DNA of 64,000 nucleotides from Phycicoccus sp. Root101 (lineage in GTDB: Bacteria; Actinomycetota; Actinomycetes; Actinomycetales; Dermatophilaceae). Where the stretch lies: positions 62,001-126,000 of the forward strand of contig NZ_LMCM01000007.1 of the NCBI RefSeq assembly GCF_001426245.1, read 5' to 3'. Under the pieces are notes generated by a model that worked only from the letters and a program-made list of their open reading frames with translations, was not told the DNA's origin and did no database searches. Position 1 is the stretch's first letter; every line of letters starts with the position of its first letter. Shown here in pieces: positions 37,422-44,609 of the stretch. The position numbers and the translations under genes were made by a program.

Positions 37422-37780
37422 AGGCTCTGGTACCCCTCGACCTGCACGGTCGGGCGCACCTCGACGGTGTACGACCTCGGCAGCAGCTTCGCGGCCGCGA
37501 TGGCGGTGTCGAGGTCTGGGAGCTCGACGTCGTAGTAGCCGCCGACCTGCTCCGTGAGCTCGACGAACGGGCCGTCGGTGACGACAGGCGTGCCGTCCTC
37601 ACCGTGCCGGATCGTCGTCGCCAGGTCGGCGTCGCACAGGGCTGCGCTCTCGAGCCGTCGGCCCCGCTCGTCGACGAACCGCTCGAACGCGTGGTGGGCG
37701 TCGAAGAACTCCTGCCGCTCCTCGGCCCCGGCCGCCTCCCACCGCCCCGGCGCGTAGGCGATGAGGACGACGTACCTCAC
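37418..37780 (-). CDS. YCII/DGPF-domain protein (copy nearest sigma gene)
   Basis: A 120-residue YciI-like protein. It opens VRYVVLIAYAPGRWEAA and carries the DGPF core TDGPFVELTEQVGGYYDVEL, ending in a beta strand VEVRP. GTG 37780 overlaps the stop of the second DGPF gene; its own stop overlaps the sigma factor start (GTGA in each case), so all are translationally coupled. DGPF proteins co-occur with ECF42 sigma factors; biochemical role unknown. Confidence 0.85.
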   Translation of the reverse strand: MRYVVLIAYAPGRWEAAGAEERQEFFDAHHAFERFVDERGRRLESAALCDADLATTIRHGEDGTPVVTDGPFVELTEQVGGYYDVELPDLDTAIAAAKLLPRSYTVEVRPTVQVEGYQSL

Positions 37781-38139
37781 GACGGACGGTCCTGGGGCTT
37801 GACCACCCGTCGGACCTCGATGCCGTCGCCGAGCGCGGCGATGATCTGGCAGCAGTCCACGAGGTCGTCGAGGTCCTCGGTCTCCACCTGGTAGAAACCG
37901 CCGACCTGCTCGGTCACCTCGGCGAACGGCCCGTCGGTGGGGCTGCCGCCGCCGGCCGGGATGCTGCGCGCCTCCTTCGAGGAGTGCAGCTCGGCCCCGC
38001 CGGTGATCTTGTGCCCCCGCTTGGCGAGCTCCTCCCCGAAGCGGTTGTACTCGGCATACCCGGCGGTGCGCTGCTCGACGCTCATGGTGGTCCACCAGCG
38101 GTCGGCGTCCCCCACGATCAACACGACGTACTCGGTCAT
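37777..38139 (-). CDS. YCII/DGPF-domain protein (middle copy)
   Basis: A 120-residue paralogue: MTEYVVLIVGDADRWW, then HKITGGAELHSS and PTDGPFAEVTEQVGGFYQVE, ending with IEVRRVV. ATG 38139 has GAGGGGAG upstream. It lies ten bases after the third copy and overlaps the first copy by 4 bases. Confidence 0.87.
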   Translation of the reverse strand: MTEYVVLIVGDADRWWTTMSVEQRTAGYAEYNRFGEELAKRGHKITGGAELHSSKEARSIPAGGGSPTDGPFAEVTEQVGGFYQVETEDLDDLVDCCQIIAALGDGIEVRRVVKPQDRPS

Positions 38140-38149
38140 GGCGCTCCCC

Positions 38150-38509
38150 TCACATGCCCACGGTCGGGCGGATCTCGACGGCCGGGTGGAACGGCGTCGC
38201 GAGGAGCCGGCCGCAGACACGGGCCAGGTCCTCCACGTCGTCGGACTCGACCAGGTAGTAGCCGGCGACCTGCTCGGCGCTCTCGGCGAAGGGACCGTCG
38301 GTCAGGGTCACCTCGTCGAGCGAGGTGCCGCGCACGACCCTGGCCATCGGGGACGGCGTGAGCTGGGCGCCGCCGGTCATCTTGTGCCCGCGCTCGGCGA
38401 GGAGCTGGACGAACTCGGTGTGGGCGGCGTGCAGGTCCTGCTTCTCCTGGTCGGTCGCTGTCGCGTACCTGGCCTCGGGGCTCGGCAGGAGCACGAGGTA
38501 CTCGGTCAT
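38150..38509 (-). CDS. YCII/DGPF-domain protein (first gene of the ECF42 operon)
   Basis: A 119-residue paralogue: MTEYLVLLPSPEARYA, HKMTGGAQLTPSPMARVVRG, LTDGPFAESAEQVAGYYLVE, ending VEIRPTVGM. ATG 38509 has AGAGGA upstream. It is the promoter-proximal gene; an ECF42-like promoter lies 38-64 bases upstream, suggesting that the operon is autoregulated by its own sigma factor. Confidence 0.87.
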   Translation of the reverse strand: MTEYLVLLPSPEARYATATDQEKQDLHAAHTEFVQLLAERGHKMTGGAQLTPSPMARVVRGTSLDEVTLTDGPFAESAEQVAGYYLVESDDVEDLARVCGRLLATPFHPAVEIRPTVGM

Positions 38510-38546
38510 GGCTGGTCCTCTCATCGGTGGGTGCTTCCACCCTGAT

Positions 38547-38573
38547 GACGCACGAGCTCCGCGCTAATCGACA
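38547..38573 (-). promoter_or_regulatory. Predicted ECF42 autoregulatory promoter
   Basis: On the minus strand TGTCGA (38573-38568), 17-base spacer, CGTC (38550-38547). This matches the ECF42 promoter as I know it from Streptomyces (TGTCGA at -35, CG(A/T)C at -10). It straddles the stop codon of the upstream methyltransferase gene. Confidence 0.65.
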
Positions 38574-39238
38574 GCCTGCCCGAAAACATGTCTCCGGACC
38601 CAGGCATGCATCGCCACGGCTGCCGCTGCCCCGGCGTTGATCGAGCGGGTGGAGCCGAACTGCTCGATGTGCAGCACGACCTCGCACGCCTCCCGAACCT
38701 CCGCCGAGAGGCCCGGCCCCTCCTGCCCGAACACCAGGACGCACTCGCGCGGCAGGTCGTGGGTCTCCAGCGGCACCGAGCCCGGCAGGTTGTCGATCCC
38801 GATCAGCGGTATGGCGCGCGGACGGCCCTGCTCGTCCCGCCCCGCGGTGGCGGCCCAGGCGATGAGGTCGTCGACGGTCGGGTGGTGGTGCTCGTGCTGG
38901 TAGCGGTCGGTCACCATCGCGCCGCGACGGTTCCAGCGGCGCTTGCCGACGATGTGGAAGGCCTTGGCGTTGAAGGCGTTCGCGGTCCTGATGACCGAGC
39001 CGATGTTGAAGTCGTGGCCCCAGTTCTCGACGGCCACGTGGAAGTCGTGGCGGTGGGTGTCGAGGTCGGCGACGATCGCCTCGTGCCGCCAGTAGCGGTA
39101 GGCGTCGACGACGTTGCGCCGGTCCCCCTCGCGCAGCAGGTCGGGGTCCCAGTGGTCACCGACGGGCCACTCGCCGGCCCAGGGACCGACCCCCACCTCG
39201 ACGTCCGACACCTCGACGTCGGGGGTCTGCTCGCTCAC
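38564..39238 (-). CDS. SpoU/TrmH-family RNA 2'-O-methyltransferase
   Basis: A 224-residue SPOUT methyltransferase that methylates a ribose 2'-OH in tRNA or rRNA using SAM. Motif 1 is NWGHDFNIGSVIRTANAFNA. The trefoil-knot motifs 2 and 3 are CVLVFGQEGPGLSAEVREAC and QFGSTRSINAGAAAAVAMHA. The N-terminal acidic stretch is a poorly conserved extension. The start is GTG 39238. RNA target not determinable from sequence. Confidence 0.9.
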   Translation of the reverse strand: MSEQTPDVEVSDVEVGVGPWAGEWPVGDHWDPDLLREGDRRNVVDAYRYWRHEAIVADLDTHRHDFHVAVENWGHDFNIGSVIRTANAFNAKAFHIVGKRRWNRRGAMVTDRYQHEHHHPTVDDLIAWAATAGRDEQGRPRAIPLIGIDNLPGSVPLETHDLPRECVLVFGQEGPGLSAEVREACEVVLHIEQFGSTRSINAGAAAAVAMHAWVRRHVFGQAVD

Positions 39239-39344
39239 GGGTCCCACCCTAGGCGCGCCCGGCGCCGCCCCGGGGTCACTCCCGGGTCGCTCCGGGTCAG
39301 CCCGAAAACCCTTTGTCGCCTGCGGGGTGGGTCTGCTGCCATGA

Positions 39345-39416
39345 GTGGGTACGCACCACCGACACCAGACCGGAGAAACCCATGCGAGCTGCTTCCACGT
39401 CCCGCCAGGTACCCAC
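39345..39416 (+). promoter_or_regulatory. Possible leader-RNA stem upstream of the TetM-like gene
   Basis: GTGGGTAC (39345-39352) is perfectly complementary to GTACCCAC (39409-39416). The pairing would enclose the ribosome site and start of the small upstream ORF at 39382. It could form part of an attenuator. Confidence 0.35.
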
Positions 39417-39477
39417 CTACCGAATGGATGTGAAGGCAGTTGCGTACGTTGACCGTCGGGGTCGTGGCGCATGTTGA
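39382..39477 (+). CDS. Putative 31-residue leader peptide overlapping the TetM-like gene
   Basis: ATG 39382 is preceded by GGAGA at a proper distance (CGGAGAAACCC), a better ribosome site than that of the gene behind it. The frame reads MRAASTSRQVPTYRMDVKAV and continues to TGA at 39475-39477, overlapping the first 38 bases of the TetM-like gene in another frame. Leader peptides upstream of tetM-type and other ribosome-targeted resistance genes often mediate attenuation. Chance cannot be excluded. Confidence 0.4.
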   Translation: MRAASTSRQVPTYRMDVKAVAYVDRRGRGAC

Positions 39478-41371
39478 CGCCGGCAAGACCAGCCTGACCG
39501 AACGGATCCTGCACGAGGCAGGGGTGCTCGACCGACCCGGCAGCGTCGATGCCGGCGACACCCGCACCGACTCCCTCGAGCTCGAGCGCCGCCGTGGGAT
39601 CACGATCCGCTCCGCCGTCGCGTCCTTCGAGTGGCACGACACCCTCGTCAACCTCGTCGACACCCCGGGGCACTCGGACTTCGTCGCCGAGGTCGAGCGG
39701 TCGCTGGCGGTGCTCGACGCCGCCGTGCTCGTCGTCTCCGCCGTCGAGGGGGTCCAGGCGCAGACCCTCGTGCTGATGCGCGCGCTGCAGCGGCTGGGGC
39801 TGCCGACCCTGCTGTTCGTCAACAAGCTCGACCGCGCCGGCGCCGACCCGGACCGCGTCCTGGCCCAGGTGGGCGAACGGCTCACGGCGGAGGCGGTCCC
39901 GCTCGGCGCCGCGGACGCCCCCGGCAGCCCGCACGCGGCATACCTGGCGTTCGCCGCGTCCGACGGCGAACAGGCCGACCTGCGGGAGGGGACGCGGGCG
40001 GCCCGCGTCCAGCCGGTCGTCTTCGGGTCGGCCATCACGGGGGCGGGTGTCCCGGCCCTGCTCGACGCGCTCACGGACCTCGTCGCCGAGGAGAACGGCC
40101 CAGCGCTCGCGACCGAGGACGACGCCCTCGAGGCGCCGGCCGGCACCGTGTTCAAGCTCGACCGGTCCCCCTCGGGGACTCGCCTGACCTACGTGCGCCT
40201 GAGGCGCGGCACGCTCCGGGTGCGCGACCGGCTGGCACTGGCGGGCCGCGAGCCCGAGAGGGTGACCGGCGTCGAGGTGTTCGGACCTGACGGGCTGCAG
40301 CGCGCCCGGCAAGTGCAGGCCGGGCGGATCGCCGTGCTCCGCGGCCCCACCACGGCCCGCGTGGGCGACCGGTTCGGTCCGCACGGGCAGGGGACCCGGG
40401 ACGTCGAGCTGGGGCGGCCCAGCCTGGAGACCGTGGTCGACCCGGTCGACCCGCGACAGCGGGGGCGGTTGTTCACCGCCCTCACCGAGCTGGCGGAGCA
40501 GGACCCGCTCATCGACCTGCGGCTCGACGACGGTCGCGGCGAGGTGGCGGTCTCGCTCTACGGCGAGGTGCAGAAGGAGGTCATCGCGACGTTCCTCGAG
40601 GAGGACCACGGCGTCGCGGCGACGTTCCGGCCGACGACCCCGATCTGCGTCGAGCGGGTCCGGGCGGTGGCCGCCGCGCACCAGCTCATCGACGTCAGCC
40701 CCAACCCGTTCCTCGCCACCGTGGGGCTGCGAGTCGAACCGGCCGAGGTCGGCCACGGCATCGAGCTCGGCCTCGAGGTGGAGCTGGGGTCGATGCCGCC
40801 GGCCTTCTTCGCGGCGGTGCGGGAGGGGGCCGGGCTCACCCTCGGGGAGGCTGTGCACGGCTGGGCGGTGCCGGACTGCCGGGTCGTCGTGACGCACTCG
40901 GGCTACTACCCGCGGCAGAGCGCGATGCACGCGGGCTTCGACAAGAAGATGTCGAGCACGGCTGCCGACTTCCGGAGCCTGGCCCGGCTCGTGCTCGCCG
41001 AGGCGCTGGCACGGGCCGGCACGGTCGTCTGCGTCCCCGTCCACCGGTTCGAGCTCGAGGTGCCCCAGGACCTGGTGGGCGTGGTGCTGGCCGAGCTGCC
41101 CCACCACCGGGCGGTGCCCCACACCACCCGCGTGCCGGACCGCTCGCTGGGCGCCGCAGCGGTGCTCAGCGGTGACGTCCCGGCCGGGGAGGTGCACGGC
41201 CTGGCGCAGCGCCTGCCGCACCTCACCCGGGGCGAGGCCGTCCTGACCACGGTCCTCGACCACCACGCGCCCGTCACCGGCCCGCCCCCGGAGCGCTCGC
41301 GGGCCCGACCCGACCCGTTCGCCCAGGTGCGTGACTGGGCCCGGGTGAAGCGGGCCTGGCCAGCCGACTGA
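39440..41371 (+). CDS. TetM/OtrA-like ribosomal protection GTPase (EF-G family)
   Basis: A 643-residue translational GTPase. G1 is VVAHVDAGKTS (residues 8-18), G2 is RRRGITIRSAV, G3 is LVDTPGHSDF, G4 is FVNKLDRAG, and the EF-G-like domains II-V follow. The length and the ITI-S-VAS-F segment fit the TetM/OtrA type rather than true EF-G (about 700). These proteins release tetracyclines from the ribosome; many actinobacteria carry such genes without proven resistance. The frame opens after a TGA at 39431, so the start must be TTG 39440 (protein begins MRTLTVGVVAHVDAGKTS) or later. There is no good ribosome site, so coupling to the leader ORF is plausible. Confidence 0.85.
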   Translation: MRTLTVGVVAHVDAGKTSLTERILHEAGVLDRPGSVDAGDTRTDSLELERRRGITIRSAVASFEWHDTLVNLVDTPGHSDFVAEVERSLAVLDAAVLVVSAVEGVQAQTLVLMRALQRLGLPTLLFVNKLDRAGADPDRVLAQVGERLTAEAVPLGAADAPGSPHAAYLAFAASDGEQADLREGTRAARVQPVVFGSAITGAGVPALLDALTDLVAEENGPALATEDDALEAPAGTVFKLDRSPSGTRLTYVRLRRGTLRVRDRLALAGREPERVTGVEVFGPDGLQRARQVQAGRIAVLRGPTTARVGDRFGPHGQGTRDVELGRPSLETVVDPVDPRQRGRLFTALTELAEQDPLIDLRLDDGRGEVAVSLYGEVQKEVIATFLEEDHGVAATFRPTTPICVERVRAVAAAHQLIDVSPNPFLATVGLRVEPAEVGHGIELGLEVELGSMPPAFFAAVREGAGLTLGEAVHGWAVPDCRVVVTHSGYYPRQSAMHAGFDKKMSSTAADFRSLARLVLAEALARAGTVVCVPVHRFELEVPQDLVGVVLAELPHHRAVPHTTRVPDRSLGAAAVLSGDVPAGEVHGLAQRLPHLTRGEAVLTTVLDHHAPVTGPPPERSRARPDPFAQVRDWARVKRAWPAD

Positions 41372-41427
41372 CCGGGCCTCAGCCGGCGCTCAGGAAGCAG
41401 GCCCCCTCGACCCGTACCCTTGGGGCC

Positions 41428-42114
41428 ATGCACTCACTCAGCACCAACTGGATGGACCCCCAGTGGCTCCTCGACCACTTCGGATCGCAGTTCTTCTGGG
41501 TGAGCGTCGCCATCGTCTTCGTGGAGTGCGGGCTGCTCTTCCCGATCCTCCCCGGGGACTCGCTGCTCTTCGCGATCGGCCTGTTCATCAGCACCGGTGA
41601 CTTCAGCATGAACCTCGTCGTCGCCCTGGTGCTCCTGAGCGTCGCCGCATTCGCCGGCAACGTGGTGGGGTACGAGATCGGGCGCGCGGTGGGCCGACCG
41701 CTGTACGAGCGTGACGGCCGCATCCTCAAGAAGAAGTACTTCGACGACAGCCACGCCTTCTTCGAGAAGCACGGCGCCAAGGCCCTCGTCATCGGACGCT
41801 TCGTGCCGATCGTCCGCACCTTCATCACGGTGGTGGCCGGCGTGAGCCGGATGGAGCGTCGTCACTTCTTCGTGTGGAGCGGCGTCGGCGCGGTGCTGTG
41901 GGTCTGGGTCATCACCCTGCTCGGCTACTTCCTGGGCAACGCGTTCCCCGCCCTCAAGGACCACCTCGAGCTCGCGATCCTCGCCATCGTGGCGGTGTCC
42001 GTCATCCCCATGGTCATCGAGGTCGTGCGCGCCCGTCGTGGCGACACCGCCGCCGAGGCCGTGGTCGAGGAGACCGGCGAGGCGCTGGGCGACCTCAGGG
42101 ACGAGCGCCGCTGA
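41428..42114 (+). CDS. DedA family membrane protein
   Basis: A 228-residue polytopic membrane protein. The signatures FVECGLLFPILPGDSLLFAIG, GNVVGYEIGRAVG, FFEKHGAKALVIGRFVPIVR and TFITVVAGVSRMERRHF define DedA. Some members are lipid (undecaprenyl-phosphate or phospholipid) scramblases/flippases linked to envelope stress and proton motive force. ATG 41428 is preceded by TACCCT ending seven bases upstream, suggesting leaderless translation. The 3' end overlaps the convergent MFS gene by 20 bases. Confidence 0.93.
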   Translation: MHSLSTNWMDPQWLLDHFGSQFFWVSVAIVFVECGLLFPILPGDSLLFAIGLFISTGDFSMNLVVALVLLSVAAFAGNVVGYEIGRAVGRPLYERDGRILKKKYFDDSHAFFEKHGAKALVIGRFVPIVRTFITVVAGVSRMERRHFFVWSGVGAVLWVWVITLLGYFLGNAFPALKDHLELAILAIVAVSVIPMVIEVVRARRGDTAAEAVVEETGEALGDLRDERR

Positions 42115-43330
42115 GGGCTCCGACCCTCTGCAGCGACCACCACGCCCAGCCCGCGACCGCGATCCCCAGGGTCCCCGCGACGACGAACGACGGACGCGGC
42201 CCGAGCAGCGTCGCCGCGACGCCTCCGAGGGCGAGCGCCAGCATCGTGCAGGAGCGGGCCAGGCCGTTGACGACGGCCATCGCCTTGCCCCGGTCGCAGG
42301 CCGGCACCCGTCGCACCAGCACCGCGATGATGGCCGCGTTGCTCGTCGCGTTCGTGAGCCCCAGCACCACCGCGAACCCGAGGAAGACCCCGAGCCCCGG
42401 GGCGAGGCCCTGACCGACCTGCGCCGACGACATGGCTGCCACGCACGCCACCACCGCCCGGAGCCGGGCCGTGTCGGTCGCCATGAGGCCCGCGAGGCCG
42501 GCCCCGACCACCGCGCCGGCCCCGGTGACCGCCTGCGCGAGCCCGAACTGCGCCTCACTGGCGCCGAGGACGTCGCGGAGCAGGAACACCTCCACGGTGT
42601 TCATCCCCTCGAGGGTCACGACGAACGGCAGCAGCGCCCGGACCAGGACCCAGACCACGAGCTCACCCCGGATGACGTCCAGACCGGCCCGGGGGAACAC
42701 CCCACCCAGGACGCGCGCCACCCGCCCGGCGCGCGCCCCGCCGCCGATCCCGGGCGAGGGTTCGGACCGCATCCGCAACGACACCCCCACCGCGACGAGC
42801 ACCAGGTAGGTGAGGGCGTCGAGGACGAACACGACCGGGTCGCCGTGCAGCTGGACGAGGACCCCACCGAGCGCGGCGCCGACGGGTGCGGCGATCGCGG
42901 CCAGCGCGTGCTGGGTGGAGACGAGGCCGCCGACGCGCTCGTCCCCCACCGCCCGGGTGAGCACCGACGACCACACCGGGTTGGTGAAGGCGAACCCCGT
43001 CTGGAGCAGCAGGACGAGCGCGAGCGTCGCCGGCACCGAGTGCCACGTCGCCAGGCCGGCCGCGGCGAGGACCTGGACCGCCCCTCCCACGCCCAGCACG
43101 AGCCGCGGGTCGGCCCGGTCCGACAGTGACCCCGCCACCCCCATGGTGAGCACGACGGGCAGGGAGAAGCACGCGAGCAGCACCGCCACGGCATACGGGC
43201 CGTCGCCGGTGGAGTGGATGCGCAGGGTGAGCGCCACCATCGCCATCGCGTCGCCGGCCACCGAGACCGCGCCGGCCGGGACGGCGAGGCGCACGTCCCA
43301 GGGCCACGATGTGTGAAGCGTGTCTTTCAT
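42095..43330 (-). CDS. MFS transporter controlled by the adjacent ArsR-type regulator
   Basis: A 411-residue transporter with about 12 transmembrane helices: LAVPAGAVSVAGDAMAMVAL, GVAGSLSDRADPRLVLGVGG (motif A) and a C-terminal half beginning near LLPFVVTLEGMNTVEVFLLR. The arrangement resembles EntS/MefA-type exporters. It has its own promoter (TTGACC, 18-base spacer, TACCTT on the minus strand) ending seven bases before ATG 43330, so it is probably leaderless, and the operator overlaps that promoter. Substrate unknown. Confidence 0.88.
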   Translation of the reverse strand: MKDTLHTSWPWDVRLAVPAGAVSVAGDAMAMVALTLRIHSTGDGPYAVAVLLACFSLPVVLTMGVAGSLSDRADPRLVLGVGGAVQVLAAAGLATWHSVPATLALVLLLQTGFAFTNPVWSSVLTRAVGDERVGGLVSTQHALAAIAAPVGAALGGVLVQLHGDPVVFVLDALTYLVLVAVGVSLRMRSEPSPGIGGGARAGRVARVLGGVFPRAGLDVIRGELVVWVLVRALLPFVVTLEGMNTVEVFLLRDVLGASEAQFGLAQAVTGAGAVVGAGLAGLMATDTARLRAVVACVAAMSSAQVGQGLAPGLGVFLGFAVVLGLTNATSNAAIIAVLVRRVPACDRGKAMAVVNGLARSCTMLALALGGVAATLLGPRPSFVVAGTLGIAVAGWAWWSLQRVGALSGARP

Positions 43331-43333
43331 ATT

Positions 43334-43353
43334 TGTGAAGGTAGCCCTTCACA
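43334..43353. promoter_or_regulatory. ArsR-type operator between MFS and regulator genes
   Basis: TGTGAAGG-TAGC-CCTTCACA, an 8-base inverted repeat with 4-base spacer. It covers the -10 (43343-43338, minus) and spacer of the MFS promoter, whose -35 TTGACC is at 43367-43362. A second half-site-like GTGTGAAG lies near 43311. Repression by the divergent regulator is the simplest reading. Confidence 0.7.
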
Positions 43354-43380
43354 TCTGCATCGGTCAACTACCCTTCCCGT

Positions 43381-43953
43381 ATGCCGCGGCCACGCCAGCG
43401 CACGACGCTCACCATCGACGACCCCCACGCCCTGCGCGCGCTGGCCCACCCCGCGCGCCAGCGCGTCATCGAGGAGCTGTTCAACGGGGAGGTCCTCACC
43501 GCCACGGAGGCCGCGCGGCTGTGCGGGATCACGCCGTCCGCGATGAGCTACCACCTCCGGGCCCTCGAGCAGTGGGGCATCGTCGAGCGTGACACCTCGG
43601 CCGACGGCCGGGAGCGGCCCTGGCGTGCCACGGCGGACCACTTCTCCATCGCGCCCCGCACCCACCGGGCAGCCGGCACCGCAGCCAGCCAGGCGTTCCT
43701 CCTGCCCTGGGTGGGTGAGCTCCAGGCGGGTCTCGAGCGGGCTGCGGACAGCCTGGCCGACGACGACGCGGACGACTGGACCACCCTCAGCCGGGGCCGG
43801 CTCTGGCTCACCGCAGAGGAGTCCGTCGCCCTGCGCGAGGAGATGACCGGGGTGCTCGACCGGTATCGCGGCCGGACCTCACGCAACCACCCGGAAGGCG
43901 CTCGCGCCAGGAACGCGTACTGGCTCCTGCTCCCGACCGAGGGATCGGACTAG
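43381..43953 (+). CDS. ArsR-type winged-helix transcriptional regulator
   Basis: A 190-residue regulator. The winged helix is at residues 12-85: HALRALAHPARQRVIEELFN, TATEAARLCGITPSAMSYHL, RALEQWGIVERDTSADGRER. The C-terminal region is a helical dimerisation/effector part. ATG 43381 follows TACCCT by six bases (leaderless). Its start codon lies inside a GTATGSCG motif (43379-43386). It shares the last four bases (CTAG) with the convergent response regulator gene. Confidence 0.88.
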   Translation: MPRPRQRTTLTIDDPHALRALAHPARQRVIEELFNGEVLTATEAARLCGITPSAMSYHLRALEQWGIVERDTSADGRERPWRATADHFSIAPRTHRAAGTAASQAFLLPWVGELQAGLERAADSLADDDADDWTTLSRGRLWLTAEESVALREEMTGVLDRYRGRTSRNHPEGARARNAYWLLLPTEGSD

Positions 43954-44609
43954 AGCTCGATGATGCCCGCCCGCAGCGCCGCGGTCACCGCCGCGGTGCG
44001 GTCGGCCACACCGAGCTTCTCGAAGGCCCGGAGCAGGTGGGTCTTCACCGTCGCCTCACCGATGTGCAGCTCCCGGCCGACCGCGGCGTTGGACAGACCT
44101 CTGGCGACGCACCGCAGCACGTCGGTCTCGCGGTCGGTCAGGGACGGACCCGCCGGTGCCCGCATCCGGCTGGCGAGCCTCGCCACGACCGGCGGCGCCA
44201 GCACCGTCTCGCCGCGGGCCGCCCGCCGGATCGCGTCGGCGAGGACCTCGCGGGGCGAGTCCTTGAGCAGGTAGCCGTTCGCCCCCGCCTCGACCGCACG
44301 GACGATGTCGGCGTCGGTGTCGTAGGTCGTGAGCACCAGCACCGCCGGTCCATCGGCACGCGACCGCAGCCGGGCAGTGGCGGCAGCCCCGTCGAGGACG
44401 GGCATCCGCAGGTCCATGAGGACGACGTCGGGCGTCAGTCGCTCGGCGAGCAGGACCGCCTCGGCACCGTCGGCCGCCTCCCCCACGACCTCGAAGTCCT
44501 CGTGCTCCGACAGCATCGCCACGAGTCCCATCCGCACGACCGGGTGGTCGTCGACGACCAGCAGCCGCAGCGTCGCAGCGGGCACCGGGCTCGGGGTCAC
44601 CGAGGTCAC
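43950..44609 (-). CDS. NarL/LuxR-family response regulator
   Basis: A 219-residue response regulator. The receiver domain is at about 15-130: LLVVDDHPVVRMGLVAML with acidic pair, phospho-acceptor Asp in PDVVLMDLRMPVLDG, and GYLLKDSPREVL for the Lys. The LuxR-type HTH is at about 150-215 (LTDRETDVLRCVARGLSNAA, TVKTHLLRAFEKLGV). GTG 44609 overlaps the kinase stop by 4 bases (GTGA). Last gene of the ABC exporter/two-component operon. Confidence 0.92.
   Translation of the reverse strand: MTSVTPSPVPAATLRLLVVDDHPVVRMGLVAMLSEHEDFEVVGEAADGAEAVLLAERLTPDVVLMDLRMPVLDGAAATARLRSRADGPAVLVLTTYDTDADIVRAVEAGANGYLLKDSPREVLADAIRRAARGETVLAPPVVARLASRMRAPAGPSLTDRETDVLRCVARGLSNAAVGRELHIGEATVKTHLLRAFEKLGVADRTAAVTAALRAGIIEL

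Noticed and set aside
39239-41266. N-terminal extension of the SpoU methyltransferase frame through the TetM-like gene
   Set aside because: The frame happens to stay open on the opposite strand, but the methyltransferase homology begins near GTG 39238.
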